64,000 bases of DNA. Origin: Takashimella koratensis. Lineage: Eukaryota; Basidiomycota; Tremellomycetes; Trichosporonales; Tetragoniomycetaceae. The notes below the pieces were generated by a model. The model saw only the letters and a program-made list of their open reading frames with translations, did not search any database and was not told the origin of the DNA. Location of the stretch: contig BCKT01000003.1 of assembly GCA_003116875.1 (NCBI GenBank), forward strand, positions 1,187,185 through 1,251,184, written 5' to 3'. The position numbers and the translations under genes are program-made. Within the stretch, counting starts at the first letter, position 1; every line of letters begins with the position of its first letter. Below, piece by piece: positions 35,828-46,045 of this stretch.

Positions 35828-36765
35828 CGTGACGGGGAGCAGAGGACAGTGCTCGTGACCAAATACGAATACGAGAACGAGACGCGCCGAGATACAGTAG
35901 TGGTTCCGGCGGAAGAGCCGAGTGAGTGGTAACTGTGGTAACTGGCCAGATTTTTGTGCCGAAACGACGAAGTGTCGTCCTTTCTCGGCGGGTGGCGAAT
36001 GACCGTGGCGGATCGGGCAGATCGGTTTAAATTCACCCCCTCGTCGACTACTTGTGTCACTTCCTCATCGCTCTCTCACCACTCTCGCACAAGTGATCAC
36101 AACCATGAAGTATACACCTAGGTCTGCGGTGTAGATCGCTACTGAGTACTAGGTAAGTATTTCCTCGCTCGGCCTGTGAAAGACCTACCACTCTCCCCCC
36201 TGCTAACCCCTGCGCACGGTTCGCGTATCACTCTTCACTCTCTGCGTATTCTTGGAGCATGCTCGTTGCTGACCCACTTCCTTCATCCCAACCTCGTCTT
36301 TCATCAACACCACCACCATTGTCGCTCACCTTGCTACCTTGACCATTTTCACTCTGTACGACTTACCATGCCTTCCGCCTTTATCACTCGTTACCTCTCC
36401 CACCTCTCCCGTTCCCTCCCCCGTACTCTTCCTCCTCGCCTCCTCCTCGATCTCCCTTATATCCGGCGGCCCTTCTCATTTGGCGACTCTCGAACCCCTT
36501 GAGCCTCACTCACCCTACCCAACCTAATCTTCCTCCCTCACTCACCTCCCTCGTTCCTCTCTACCCCTTCCCAAAACTCGGTGCCCACTCGATCGGTCTC
36601 TTCCTACACTTGCACCTCATCGTCACCCGTACCATCCCTGGTACCTTCCCCTCTTTCACACCTTTCACCTCCCTCGTTCCACTCACTTACCCCGACCCAG
36701 CGTCCCATATCCTTCTCCTCCTGCGTATCCACATCTGCCTCGCTCACTGGCCTTTGAGGCCCACA
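35828..36765. promoter_or_regulatory. Divergent promoter region
   Basis: It lies between the hydrolase start (minus) and the ORF at 36766 (plus). It contains a good donor-like GGTAAGTAT at about 36153 and CT-rich sequence from 36180 to 36500, which may be a 5' leader of the plus-strand gene. Several frames are open for 100-200 nt at 36340-36520, so missed 5' exons are possible. Confidence 0.4.
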
Positions 36766-38892
36766 ATGGCGGCGGCACGATTCACCTCTTCGTCCCTCGG
36801 GACATTTATACGCAAGGCGGTAGTCTCCCCACTCCACCGCGTCCAAGCCCAAGCTCAAACTCATGCCCACGCACACGCTCATACCCACGCACACGCTTCA
36901 CTCCACCCCTCACCTCCACCGCGTGCGCCCCGTCCTTACCCTTCGGGTCTTTACAACCTCGCTCGATCCCGAGCTCAGCGCACGTTTTTCCTCCTTCGTC
37001 GCCTCGTCTCAGAGACTTTCCCTTCTCTCTCTACTTCCCTCCCACACGCCGATCTCCTCGTCCACGGTCACGCTGCCGCCCGACTCGCACATGCTTCTCC
37101 TCTCGCTTCTAGCTCCTTCGCTTCCGCGCTCTCCCCTACCGCCCGCGCAGGTAGCCGCGTTCGAGCAGGTTGGCGACCCCCGCCGTCTTTCCGTGCCGGC
37201 GGAACTCAAGCGCACGTCGGACTCGGGAAAGCCAGAAGGTTCGCTTCCGCCGCTCCATCAACTGGGAGCGTGCCTGCCAATGTCCCAATCATGATGAGGG
37301 CCATTGTCGGTCTACTCGACGAAGACGAAGATGGACGTAGGGCAAAGGCACTGGCTATCAGATACGTGCCATGCAACCCACGAAGGAGAGCGACCAAGAC
37401 CACCTCCGAGCGATCTCGAGCCTCTCGTCGCATGCGCTCGTCATGCTCGACTTTGACGCTTGACCGCTTCGACAGGCTTGACCGCCTTCGACCCTCCGCG
37501 CGAACCCGGGCCCTTTCCGCCCTGGCGGCCCAGTTCGACCGATACTTCCCTCTCCCTTCCCCGCCAGCTCTGCAGCCGCGCCTCTTGCAGCCTGAACACC
37601 TCTGTACTCCAGGGTCCACGTCCACACTTGCTCTCCCTCTCGGCCCGCCGACACTAGGAGCCCTCCTCTCGCCCTCCCCTGAGCTCAGCTACGAAGAAGC
37701 CGAGATAGGCCTCACGATCTTCTCGGCGCTGATGAGGGACATCATGCCAGTCCATACCGCGTTCAGCGCACACGCAAGCACGAGGGTGATTCCTCTCCTT
37801 GCGCGGCTCGAGTCCCTCGGCGTCCTCGGGCCAGAGCTCGTTTTAGCCGTAATCCCCGCCATGTCTGCCGATCGGTCTCCGTCCAATCAAGCCGACGAAG
37901 AGACGGGCAGGGCTGAGGTGGGCCGCCGCCATACCTTGGTTCGAACGACGCTAAATGTTGTATGCGATGCCGAGGGTCGGCCAGAGGTACTCCTCGTCGT
38001 CTTCCAAGGCCGAAGCACCGCCGACGTCCGGCGTCTTCTCGGTGAAGCCCTCAAGGACAGGGACCAAGGCTATCTATGGTCCATCAACGAAGTCCGGGAC
38101 GAATCGGAGAAAGATCAAGAGTCTGAGAACCAGTTGATCTACCCTGACGCCCCGGTCAACGTCTGGGCTGACGAGCGTAGCTCTCGTCTCGCTCCGAAAG
38201 CTACTACAGCTCAAGCGCGTGACGGCGAAGGTGTACCAACTCGCTCCGCCCCGCCGCAAGCGTCAGAATGGGCAAACGGGATCGACCTCGTCATGCCTGT
38301 TCCAAACGATGAATACCCAGCGACTCCTGTTTCGTCGTACTCGTGGCCAGCGATGGACGATACCGCTAGCATCTTTGTCTCCGACTCGGAGCACGACAAC
38401 GAGCACCAAGCCGACATTGACGTAGAGATCGTCGACTCTGGTTTATCATCTGAACACTCTTCTCGCCCCGGTTCTCCAATCTCTTCAATCTCGCCACTCT
38501 CACTCTCACCTACCCCTTCGTCAGTTGCCTCCATCGACAACTCGATCGAATCCATCGCGCGTCTTCTGGAAGCGGAACGTACCTATCCTACTCAGTTCGG
38601 AGGGATGGACGATTCTTGGGCTGCTTGGTCGGAACCGCCTAGTGAAGTTGATGGTGAGATTGAAGCGTTTGACGCGGGTAGTGCGTTTGGGAGTGTGGGT
38701 TCGGGAGAAGACGCGAGGGAGGTACTTGGATTCGGGGCCGAGGCAGCGGAAGCGGAAGAGATGGGAGAGTCGGTGTGGCTCGTCGAAGAGGAGCAGGTCG
38801 GAGAGGGCGGAGAAGGAGAGACGACGCAGAATGAGTTGAAGATGAGTTGGACAGGTGTGGGAGCGGGCTTTGGAATGCCCCAGACTTGGTAA
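36766..38892 (+). CDS. Unrecognised protein; N-terminal half uncertain
   Basis: A single frame from the ATG at 36766 to TAA at 38890-38892 would encode 708 residues. From about 37440 onward the frame has convincing composition: ELSYEEAEIGLTIFSALMRD, LLARLESLGVLGPELVL, then an acidic Ser-rich C-terminal third. Before that the signal is confused. In 36830-37240 a second frame reads far more like protein (for example LSARFSSFVASSQRLSLLSL and QVGDPRRLSVPAELKR) than this one, which there is Arg/Ala-rich with few acids. Around 37340-37460 a third frame (ESDQDHLRAISSLSSHALVM) looks best. Missed introns, sequencing indels or early decay could explain this; no strong splice pair joins all three. The frame also passes a THAHAHAHTHAHA repeat. 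No family was recognised. Confidence 0.45.
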   Translation: MAAARFTSSSLGTFIRKAVVSPLHRVQAQAQTHAHAHAHTHAHASLHPSPPPRAPRPYPSGLYNLARSRAQRTFFLLRRLVSETFPSLSTSLPHADLLVHGHAAARLAHASPLASSSFASALSPTARAGSRVRAGWRPPPSFRAGGTQAHVGLGKARRFASAAPSTGSVPANVPIMMRAIVGLLDEDEDGRRAKALAIRYVPCNPRRRATKTTSERSRASRRMRSSCSTLTLDRFDRLDRLRPSARTRALSALAAQFDRYFPLPSPPALQPRLLQPEHLCTPGSTSTLALPLGPPTLGALLSPSPELSYEEAEIGLTIFSALMRDIMPVHTAFSAHASTRVIPLLARLESLGVLGPELVLAVIPAMSADRSPSNQADEETGRAEVGRRHTLVRTTLNVVCDAEGRPEVLLVVFQGRSTADVRRLLGEALKDRDQGYLWSINEVRDESEKDQESENQLIYPDAPVNVWADERSSRLAPKATTAQARDGEGVPTRSAPPQASEWANGIDLVMPVPNDEYPATPVSSYSWPAMDDTASIFVSDSEHDNEHQADIDVEIVDSGLSSEHSSRPGSPISSISPLSLSPTPSSVASIDNSIESIARLLEAERTYPTQFGGMDDSWAAWSEPPSEVDGEIEAFDAGSAFGSVGSGEDAREVLGFGAEAAEAEEMGESVWLVEEEQVGEGGEGETTQNELKMSWTGVGAGFGMPQTW

Positions 38893-39181
38893 AACGCCTA
38901 CTCGTCATTCAGTACTAGCCACGTCTCTTGTCATGTCCCTCGCCCCTTTCTCGATACGAACACGAAAGAAAACACAGAAAATATACGTATGCGCGATCAA
39001 TGACTGCTCGGAATGCTGTTGCGTAGGAAGGTAGAAAACATGAAAAATTACTCAGATGTATCTCATGCTATCCTCGCGTGAGATATGTATACGGCCACCT
39101 CACCAACATCTAGGCAAAGGCGGGCCCTCATCCCGCTCCTCTGCACGATGCATCACCCCTCCGATGACCTAAATCTCTACC

Positions 39182-40630
39182 TCACCGCCGCTTGCCGCGT
39201 TTCCCACCTCCACCGTTCCCGCCTCGAGATGGGGTCGACGCTCGACTCGAGTCCGCGACTTGGACAGCTGGAGCGACGGGTGCGGCTTCGTCTGTGGCTC
39301 CCGCGAGCATGTTAGACAGCCTAGGCAATGGGGCGCGTTGTCAGTACGTTTCCACGGATGAAAAGTCATGGCTTGAATCAAACCGCTGGAACCTAGACGA
39401 CCGTGTTGGAGATGATGAAAGTAGTGCGTAGAGCTTGGTTCGACCGTGAAATGGAAAGGAGGTTGGGAGAAGGAGGAGGATACATGTACTCACGATGCGG
39501 TCCAGTCACCTTGTAGACCTTGCATCTTCTTGCGCGTGTCTGCCATCTCCTTTGCCATTTCGGGGTCTACATCCATGTTCGCCTATAGGGTGTTAGCTAG
39601 GTGTTCTTCATTTGCGTCTTCTCACGCTCCTCTCATTATTCCCTTCCTTGCTTCCCACTCTTCTCCCTCATCGCGGTCACCACAATGCGGTGGCCACTCA
39701 CCATCAACTTGGGCATGAAATACATCATCGCCGCACTCCCGAGCATCATGAGTACCATCGGGCTCTTGAGCAGTCCGAAGACGTTGAGACCCGGCGGAGG
39801 GAGGAAGTAGTCGTCTTTACCCACGGCGGAGACGGTGAGCGGGTACGCTAGAGAAGGGGCGGCCAGGGGGTATGGGAGCCGAGCTGGGTGGTGTGCCTGG
39901 ACGTGGATGGAGTCGGGCTGAACGGTGACGACCAGCTGTGGGGCAGTCAGTGTTGTAGGTGGAGTTGCACGCAAAGGACATGGATCACGCTGAATGGATG
40001 TTTGAGGAGAAAGGGAAAGTGAAGGGTCAAGAAAGAAAGACGGAGAGAAGGCGTACAGGTCCAACGGTGTAGCCGGGGATAAACGTCTCCACGACATGTC
40101 GACCTTCATCTACCCCAGTCCTGGAGAGCGCAGTGCAGAGCGTAGTGTTAGTGAACCGAGCAAGAAGCGCAAGATGTTGACAAACCAAAACAAAGCTTAC
40201 AGCAAGAAATGACCATCTTCACGGATGAACGCCTTCTTCGCGCCGTGGTCAAGGAGGACCGCACTACCAGCTGGCAGAGAGGTGATATCTGATCCCAATC
40301 CGAGGAGGTAAGCGGAGGTTGGAATTAGGGAGAGGGACGGTTGTTGAATCGCGTTGATGAATAGGTAGGATGTAGGGTGGGTGAAAAGGGAGGGGAGTGG
40401 GGCTCACTGAGGATAGAGTTGGAGATGACGTTGCCTGAGATATCGAAAGCGAGAGCGAGAGGGAGCGCGAGACTGATTTGAAGATGGTGGACAATGCCAG
40501 GTCAGCGTTAGAAGAGACGAACACAAGAGCATAGCCAAACGCGTAGTTGTCGGTCACAGTGATCAAGGATCAAAGAAGGACGTGGGAGAGCTTACAGCGC
40601 CAAGAGGAGTTGCCGCAGTTGCATATGCAT
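39182..40630 (-). CDS. EMC7: ER membrane protein complex subunit 7
   Basis: Exons 40630-40596, 40472-40408, 40288-40201, 40120-40057, 39935-39702, 39582-39494 and 39320-39182 give 237 residues. A signal peptide (MHMQLRQLLLALLALPLALA) is followed by the lumenal beta-sandwich domain (FDISGN, AFIREDGHFLL, GRHVVETFIPGY). Then comes the highly diagnostic stretch FGLLKSPMVLMMLG, leading into a membrane helix and FMPKLM-ANMDVDPEMAKEM. The C-terminal cytosolic tail is Gly/Arg-rich (GGGGKRGKRR). EMC7 is a peripheral-lumenal subunit of the EMC insertase, which places tail-anchored and polytopic proteins in the ER membrane. Two in-frame ATGs lie six bases apart; the outer one was used. It shares a 264-bp divergent promoter with the next gene. 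Confidence 0.92.
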
Positions 40631-40894
40631 GCTTGGTGCGCAGGTGGAGTAGTGATGTCGATGTGAGATGTGAGGGATGGATGAGGTGAGGTGGTTGAAG
40701 TGGATGGAGGTCGTGATAAAGTTGGTTGAAGGTGAAACGGAAATTAAAGGAACCGAGTTGGATGGTAGTTATGACCGGACGAGACCATGGCGCCGAGCAG
40801 CACGCCCTTGGTCACCTCTGCAAATCTTCTACTTCCTCCTCTTCACCTCGCTCTCTTCCCCTCTGACCCTTGACCCACCACACGCTCGTTCACG

Positions 40895-42017
40895 ATGGCA
40901 GCACCGGGCAAGTACGTCCCACCTTCCCGTCGAGCAGGCTACGTCCCACCCTCAACCTCGGACTCTCTGCCTCCCGGCTACCAACCCAGGCAGCCCAAGC
41001 CAACTGGTACCTATACCCGGAGCGAGATCGGGTCTCATTTGCAAGGCATGTCTGGGACGCTCTCGTTCTTCGTTGACCAGCCTCCTTACGCTCGCCCCGA
41101 CAAGCCCATTCACGAGCGACCGGGGGACCTCGAGACTACGGTAGGGACTATACCGATGCCGTCGCCAGATACCTCCTACCACCCGCACCGCGACTTGCTC
41201 AAATACATAGTGATCTTCAACAATGCCCATCCGACTTGGGAGGACGATCAAGAGGTCTGGGTGCATACGGCCGTCGACAAGATTATAGCCGACTGGGAAG
41301 GGGAGAAGAAAAATTTCGCAAGGCCCGTGCCATTCTATATCGAGGGGTAAGTGATCTTGAGAGGGTAGAGATGACGCTGATGGGTAGTAGGAGGATGAGA
41401 AAGTCGGCTGGCTCTGGCTGTGGCTCTGGCTCGCAGCTACCAAAAGGCAAGGGCTTGTTTACATTCGGTGGTTGGTGGTGAGTCTCCGAGAAGAATGAGA
41501 GAACAGCTCGTGTCGACTTTCTATTGCAGACTCATCGAGCCAAAAGGGTAGACCAGCGCTGATCGGTAATGATTGTCGTTTCAAGGACGCTCGACAAGCT
41601 CGTCTTTGTCCCCGCGCGCTCACACGAGCTGAGCGCGATGCTTGAAGATAAAGAGCAAGGGCATTGTAAGGTCGCCTCTTGTCACAATTTCTTTGGCACT
41701 TGGCATCGCGGTCGCTGATTACTCTGAACCTACGGCATGATGACGACCTGACGTTAGCGTTCAGTCGCAGTGGACGCACAGTTTCCGCTTGGGCCGAGTC
41801 GTTCAATCAAGATTGGGTCCGGATCCAGTTGTCCCCCCACATTGAGGCGGGCGGGACCAACGCCGGTTCCATCGACGGAAACAACGAAGAAGGGCTGCAG
41901 AACCCGATGGAACTGCCGAAAGATCAAGTGGAGGGGTACATACTACGCGCTGGTGGGCTCGAGGGGGCGTTGCCGACCGATAGCGGCGGAGGGGATGTTG
42001 ACGTTGAGGTGAAGTGA
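40895..42017 (+). CDS. Small protein of unknown function
   Basis: Exons 40895-41346, 41530-41547, 41586-41665 and 41758-42017 join to 269 residues. The N-terminus (GKYVPPSRRAGYVPP) recalls Tyr/Pro/Arg-rich leaders of RNA-associated proteins. The middle looks folded: RDLLKYIVIFNNAHPTWEDD, VHTAVDKIIADWEG, and then LIEPKGTLDKLVFVPARSHEL after splicing. The last exon gives FNQDWVRIQLSPHI and an acidic, Gly-rich end. The 18-nt second exon was chosen because it is the only way to keep the frame; it is followed by an intron of just 38 nt. No family was recognised. It starts 264 bp from EMC7 on the other strand. Confidence 0.75.
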
Positions 42018-42908
42018 GGTGAGATACTTGGGTCGGGAGGGTCGTGAACAGGTGCCAGACGGTGACGGGCTTAGCGTCCGGGTTGGGTTGACGCTAGGCA
42101 CCGGAGGTTGAGACATGCACCGCCGCACCGCCGAGGATGACGACAACCACGACCAGTCCCTTGGTATTGCAACTACCATTATGCACAGCATTCCCCCGCC
42201 TAGGTCGTGTGGTACTGTACTGTACATACCCCACCTCGTATCTGACCTGAGACTCGAGACACCCCTAGAGGCGCCCGTTGCCGCTGAGATCTGCCATGTG
42301 GGCGGACAGAGTGATCCTGAAGATTTAATTACGGGGCAGACGAGCGTTCGACTAGTTTACACCGCCGATGACGCGGGTGGTTAGAGCGGGAGAGCGAGAG
42401 GGGCGACGTAAGGCGAAGGCGAAAGCGAGGAGAGTGTGGGTGGGAGCGGAGGGGGGGAGCACGATGGTAAGGATCAGATGATGGCGCGGGAGGGGAGAGG
42501 CAAGACAATGGATGGTCACTGGAATGGTAGCCAAGGCGACAAAGGAGAAGCCAGCGACTCTCCCTTGAGACCCCCGAGACACGAGACGATCAAAGTCTTG
42601 GCGGAGGTGGGGAACACTTTGCGGGGCGGGGTTGAAAGGAGTGTCGGCGGTGAATGTCGCGAGGGGGAGGGTAGCGGCCGGGGGAAGGAGTGGACGCATG
42701 GGTTCGCCGCAGTGTACAGCGCCGAGCAGGAGGTGCCGAGGGCAGGAGACTAGTATAAGACGCTTGACTCTTGATGATCCCCTTTGTCAACGTACTGAAC
42801 CCCCTCTCACCATCGTCGCTTTCTCTCGACCAGCTGACTCGACGACAACTGTCCTACCCGATATCTCAACTCCCGATCCACGACTTGATCACTCCTCGTC
42901 CTCCCACC
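42018..42908. other. Intergenic region with GMC oxidoreductase promoter
   Basis: No gene is supported here. It contains G/A-rich sequence (42380-42500) and a TATAAG element at 42754-42759. An in-frame ATG at 42774 lies upstream of the chosen start of the next gene. Confidence 0.45.
42754..42759 (+). promoter_or_regulatory. Possible TATA box
   Basis: TATAAG lies 150 bp upstream of the chosen GMC oxidoreductase ATG and 15 bp before a C/T-rich stretch. Placement is suggestive only. Confidence 0.3.
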
Positions 42909-45623
42909 ATGCGGCTTCTCGCCCCACTCGCCACTCTTCTCCCCCTGCTCATCACCCCCGCCCTCGCCATCTCGGGCCTCATCACCAACCCCACCCAGAT
43001 CGACGGCCAGTCATTCGATTTTGTGATCGTTGGCGCCGGTCTAGGTGGTTTGGTAGTTGCCAACCGCCTCTCTGAGGATCCGTCCGTCACTGTCCTCGTC
43101 ATTGAGGCGGGCACCGACAACCGCACCGATTCAATCGTATATGACCTTGGTCAGTACTCGGCGGCGTTCTCGACTGACCTGAACTGGGCGTGGCCGTCGA
43201 GCCAAGGCCGGACGATCAACGGCGGCAAGACCCTAGGAGGGAGTACGTCGATCAATGGCGCTGCCCAAACCCGAGCCCAAGCGGCGCAGTACGACGCGCT
43301 CAAGACACTGCTGGGTGGAGACGACGGTGGAGGGAGGTGGACATGGCAAGGGATGTTTGCGGGGATGCTCAAGAGCGAAGGGTTCTCCGCACCCAACGAC
43401 AACCAGCAAGCTGCAGGGGCCAGCTCTAATGCCAGCTACCACAATACCACGGGCCCGTTGCAAATAACCTACCCAGACGGGATTTACCAGGGGTCTCAAC
43501 AGCAGTACTTCAAGCAAGTGGCAAGCACCAACTTCTCCATCCCTGCTAGCGCGGACGCAGACGGTGGCCAAGCGGCGGTGGTTGCGTTCCATCCCAATAC
43601 TATCAACTGGCAGGATAGCGACCACCGTTCGTCTTCAGCGACAGCTTACTGGTCGCCTATCGAGAACGGGCGGTCCAACATCGCCGTTCTCACCTCCCAG
43701 CTCGCGACAAAGATCAACCTCGGCGGAACGGGATCAGGCGTCATCGCGACAGGGATTCAGTTTGGGACAGCAGACGGAAGCAGGTATAATGTGAACGCGA
43801 CGAAAGAGGTCATCATCTCGGCAGGCGCGATTCAGACACCGGCGTTGTTGCAGTTGTCGGGGATCGGAGACCCAGCGGTCCTGGACCCACTCGGGATCCC
43901 GGTGCAAGTTAGCCTCCGTGGTGTCGGCAAGAACTTCCAGGAGCAGGTGAGTGTGATGATCTTTGGGTTTGTCCTCGTTGTCTCCCTCGTCTCTCTAACT
44001 GTATCAAAAGCAGAGCTGACTTGACGTGAATCACAGACCATGGACTCGATCGGCTGGACACCAATCGACGGGTTCGACTTTGACGGCACGGGCCCTAGTG
44101 ACTGCATTGCTTACCCCGACATTGACGCGGTATGTCCTCTTGTCACCTCCCTTTCTATGTCTCACTCAACTCCAGCGTTCGTCAAAGACTGCCTGCTGAC
44201 TCTTCACCCAAAGCTGTTCGGCACCAACGCTTCAGCCATCTCTAACACTATCAACTCGAGTATCGCCGCCTACGCCCAAGACGCAGCGAACAACGGGGCC
44301 GCCATCTCCTCGGATGCCATGCTTCAGATCTTCCAGACCCAACAGGATCTCATGACTGAGCAAGGTGTTGGTCTCGTCGAGGTTAGTTGGGCTCTACACA
44401 CCTCCCCTCCATTATGACATATCTTCATAGTCGAGGAGGATACTGATCCTCGCCCACGTAGCTCTTCTTCGACTCGGGTTTTCCGAACGGTGGTCTGGGA
44501 ATCGACATGTGGAGCCTCATGCCTTTCTCCCGTGGAAGCGTCAACATCACCTCCACTGACCCCTTCACCTACCCTACCGTCGACCCCAGGTGTAAGTAAT
44601 TCTTTCCCTGGCCCCTTTATCCCCTTGTCCCAGTCTAGCCCAAACCAAGTCTGAACCCTTTCTGACTTTCTCGCAGACTTTGCTGCAGACGTCGATATGC
44701 AAGTTCAGGTCGCTGGGTGTCGTATCGCACGAAAGATCTTCGAAACCGCCCCACTTAGAAGCATCGTAACCTCCGAGAACGCTCCGGGGTTCGATACCGT
44801 CGCCAACGACGATGATGGAGGGTCCGAGGAAGACTGGCGTCAGTGGATCTTGGACGGATGTGAGTGTAGATTTCTGTCCTTGCCTGTTTGCGAGTCCACA
44901 AGGTTGACTTGCTATGGCTGACCATCCCTTAGTCTCCTCGGTACACCACCCTAGTAAGCTTTGTCTCTCGGCCCTGTTTATTGTGAGAGTGACTGCTGAC
45001 TCTCGACTAGTCGGGACTTGCTCGATGATGCTCGAGTCGCTTGGTGGAGTCGTCGGCGCCGACCTCGTGGTCTACGGCACTTCCAACCTCCGTATCGTCG
45101 ATGCTTCTGTCCTCCCTCTTCAGCTCAGTGCACACCTCAGTGCATCCCTTTACGGCCTGGTGAGTTTGTTCGGTTTTTCCATAACCTACACCTGTATAGA
45201 GGCCTGCGCTAACACCTTGATCAGGCTGAGAACGCCGCAGACATGTAAGCTGCCCTCGCTCAAATCCTCCCTTCCCTGCGTCGCTGACAGTCTCTTAGCA
45301 TCAAGGGGTCTAGCTCCTCGTCTAGCTCAAGCCAAGGAGCGTCGAGCCAAACCACCACCGTCACTGGGTCCACCTCCTCTGGAGCTGGGTCCTCAACCGG
45401 CTCCATCTCATCTTCCTCTCAATTCTCGTCCTCCTCCCCTTCGTCCGGGTCCGGGTCCGCATCCAGCTCGCAATCAGCTTCATCATCCAGCAGCGCCTCC
45501 CTCGGCTCGTCTTCGGGCGGAACCTCTTCCCAATCGCTCGTGTCCTCCGCTAGCCCATCCAGGGGCCTGGCAGGGTCCGTCCTCCTCGCTAGCCTGTTCG
45601 CATCGGTTCTGTTCGTTTTGTAA
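42909..45623 (+). CDS. Secreted GMC oxidoreductase with Ser-rich tail and GPI-type C-terminus
   Basis: Exons 42909-43946, 44037-44129, 44214-44381, 44462-44591, 44677-44859, 44933-44953, 45011-45159, 45225-45244 and 45299-45623 give 708 residues. MRLLAPLATLLPLLITPALA is a signal peptide, which is why this ATG was preferred to one at 42774. FAD binding is shown by DFVIVGAGLGGLVVANRL, GMC signature 1 by GGKTLGGSTSING and signature 2 by GAIQTPALLQLSGIG. The catalytic His pair appears as VHHPIGTCSM (across a 21-nt exon) and LSAHLSASLYGL. Family members oxidise alcohols, sugars or aryl alcohols with O2 or quinones; the substrate is not known. After the catalytic part comes about 90 residues of Ser-rich linker and a hydrophobic end (SVLLASLFASVLFVL), as in GPI-anchored wall proteins. 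Many Asn-x-Ser/Thr sites support secretion. Confidence 0.92.
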
Positions 45624-46045
45624 TCGTGTAGCCCTAGTTTTGAACATTGTGCATATTCCCATTGCCAGGACAATCGAACTTTGCCTGTTGCTCCCCTTCA
45701 TAGTCCTTGGACGCTGCTCTGCGGTATCTTGTACACTAGTCACGCATCTATGCACCTCGTCTCGTGGTCTATGCACGTACGTTCAGTTCCGTCTTGCCCA
45801 CGACTGCTGCTATGCTGGTTAGTCTCGCCGTCTCGGGGAAAGAGTGGAGCCACGCCTGGGACTGCCTCGAACACCACTCTGCAAACCCTGTCCACCAGTC
45901 GGGCCTTACGGCAGCCTACTCGTCCACTTCAGGTTCAACCCAGCACCCATTCAACACTTTGTCTTCCACTCCCACTTTCTCTTTCATCCACCACCCAGCT
46001 CAGTTTCGGACCACTCTCCTACCTACACAACCTCGAACACGCGTC
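45624..46045. other. Intergenic region
   Basis: 422 bp lie between the GMC oxidoreductase stop and the next start codon. It probably carries the terminator of the first gene and promoter of the second. C/T-rich sequence at 45940-46020 precedes the start. No further feature was seen. Confidence 0.45.

Noticed and set aside
41386..41480. Extra exon within intron 1 of the 269-residue protein gene
   Set aside because: An AG|CTACC acceptor and GTGAGT donor exist, but including it breaks the frame; skipping it restores continuous, protein-like sequence through the 18-nt exon.
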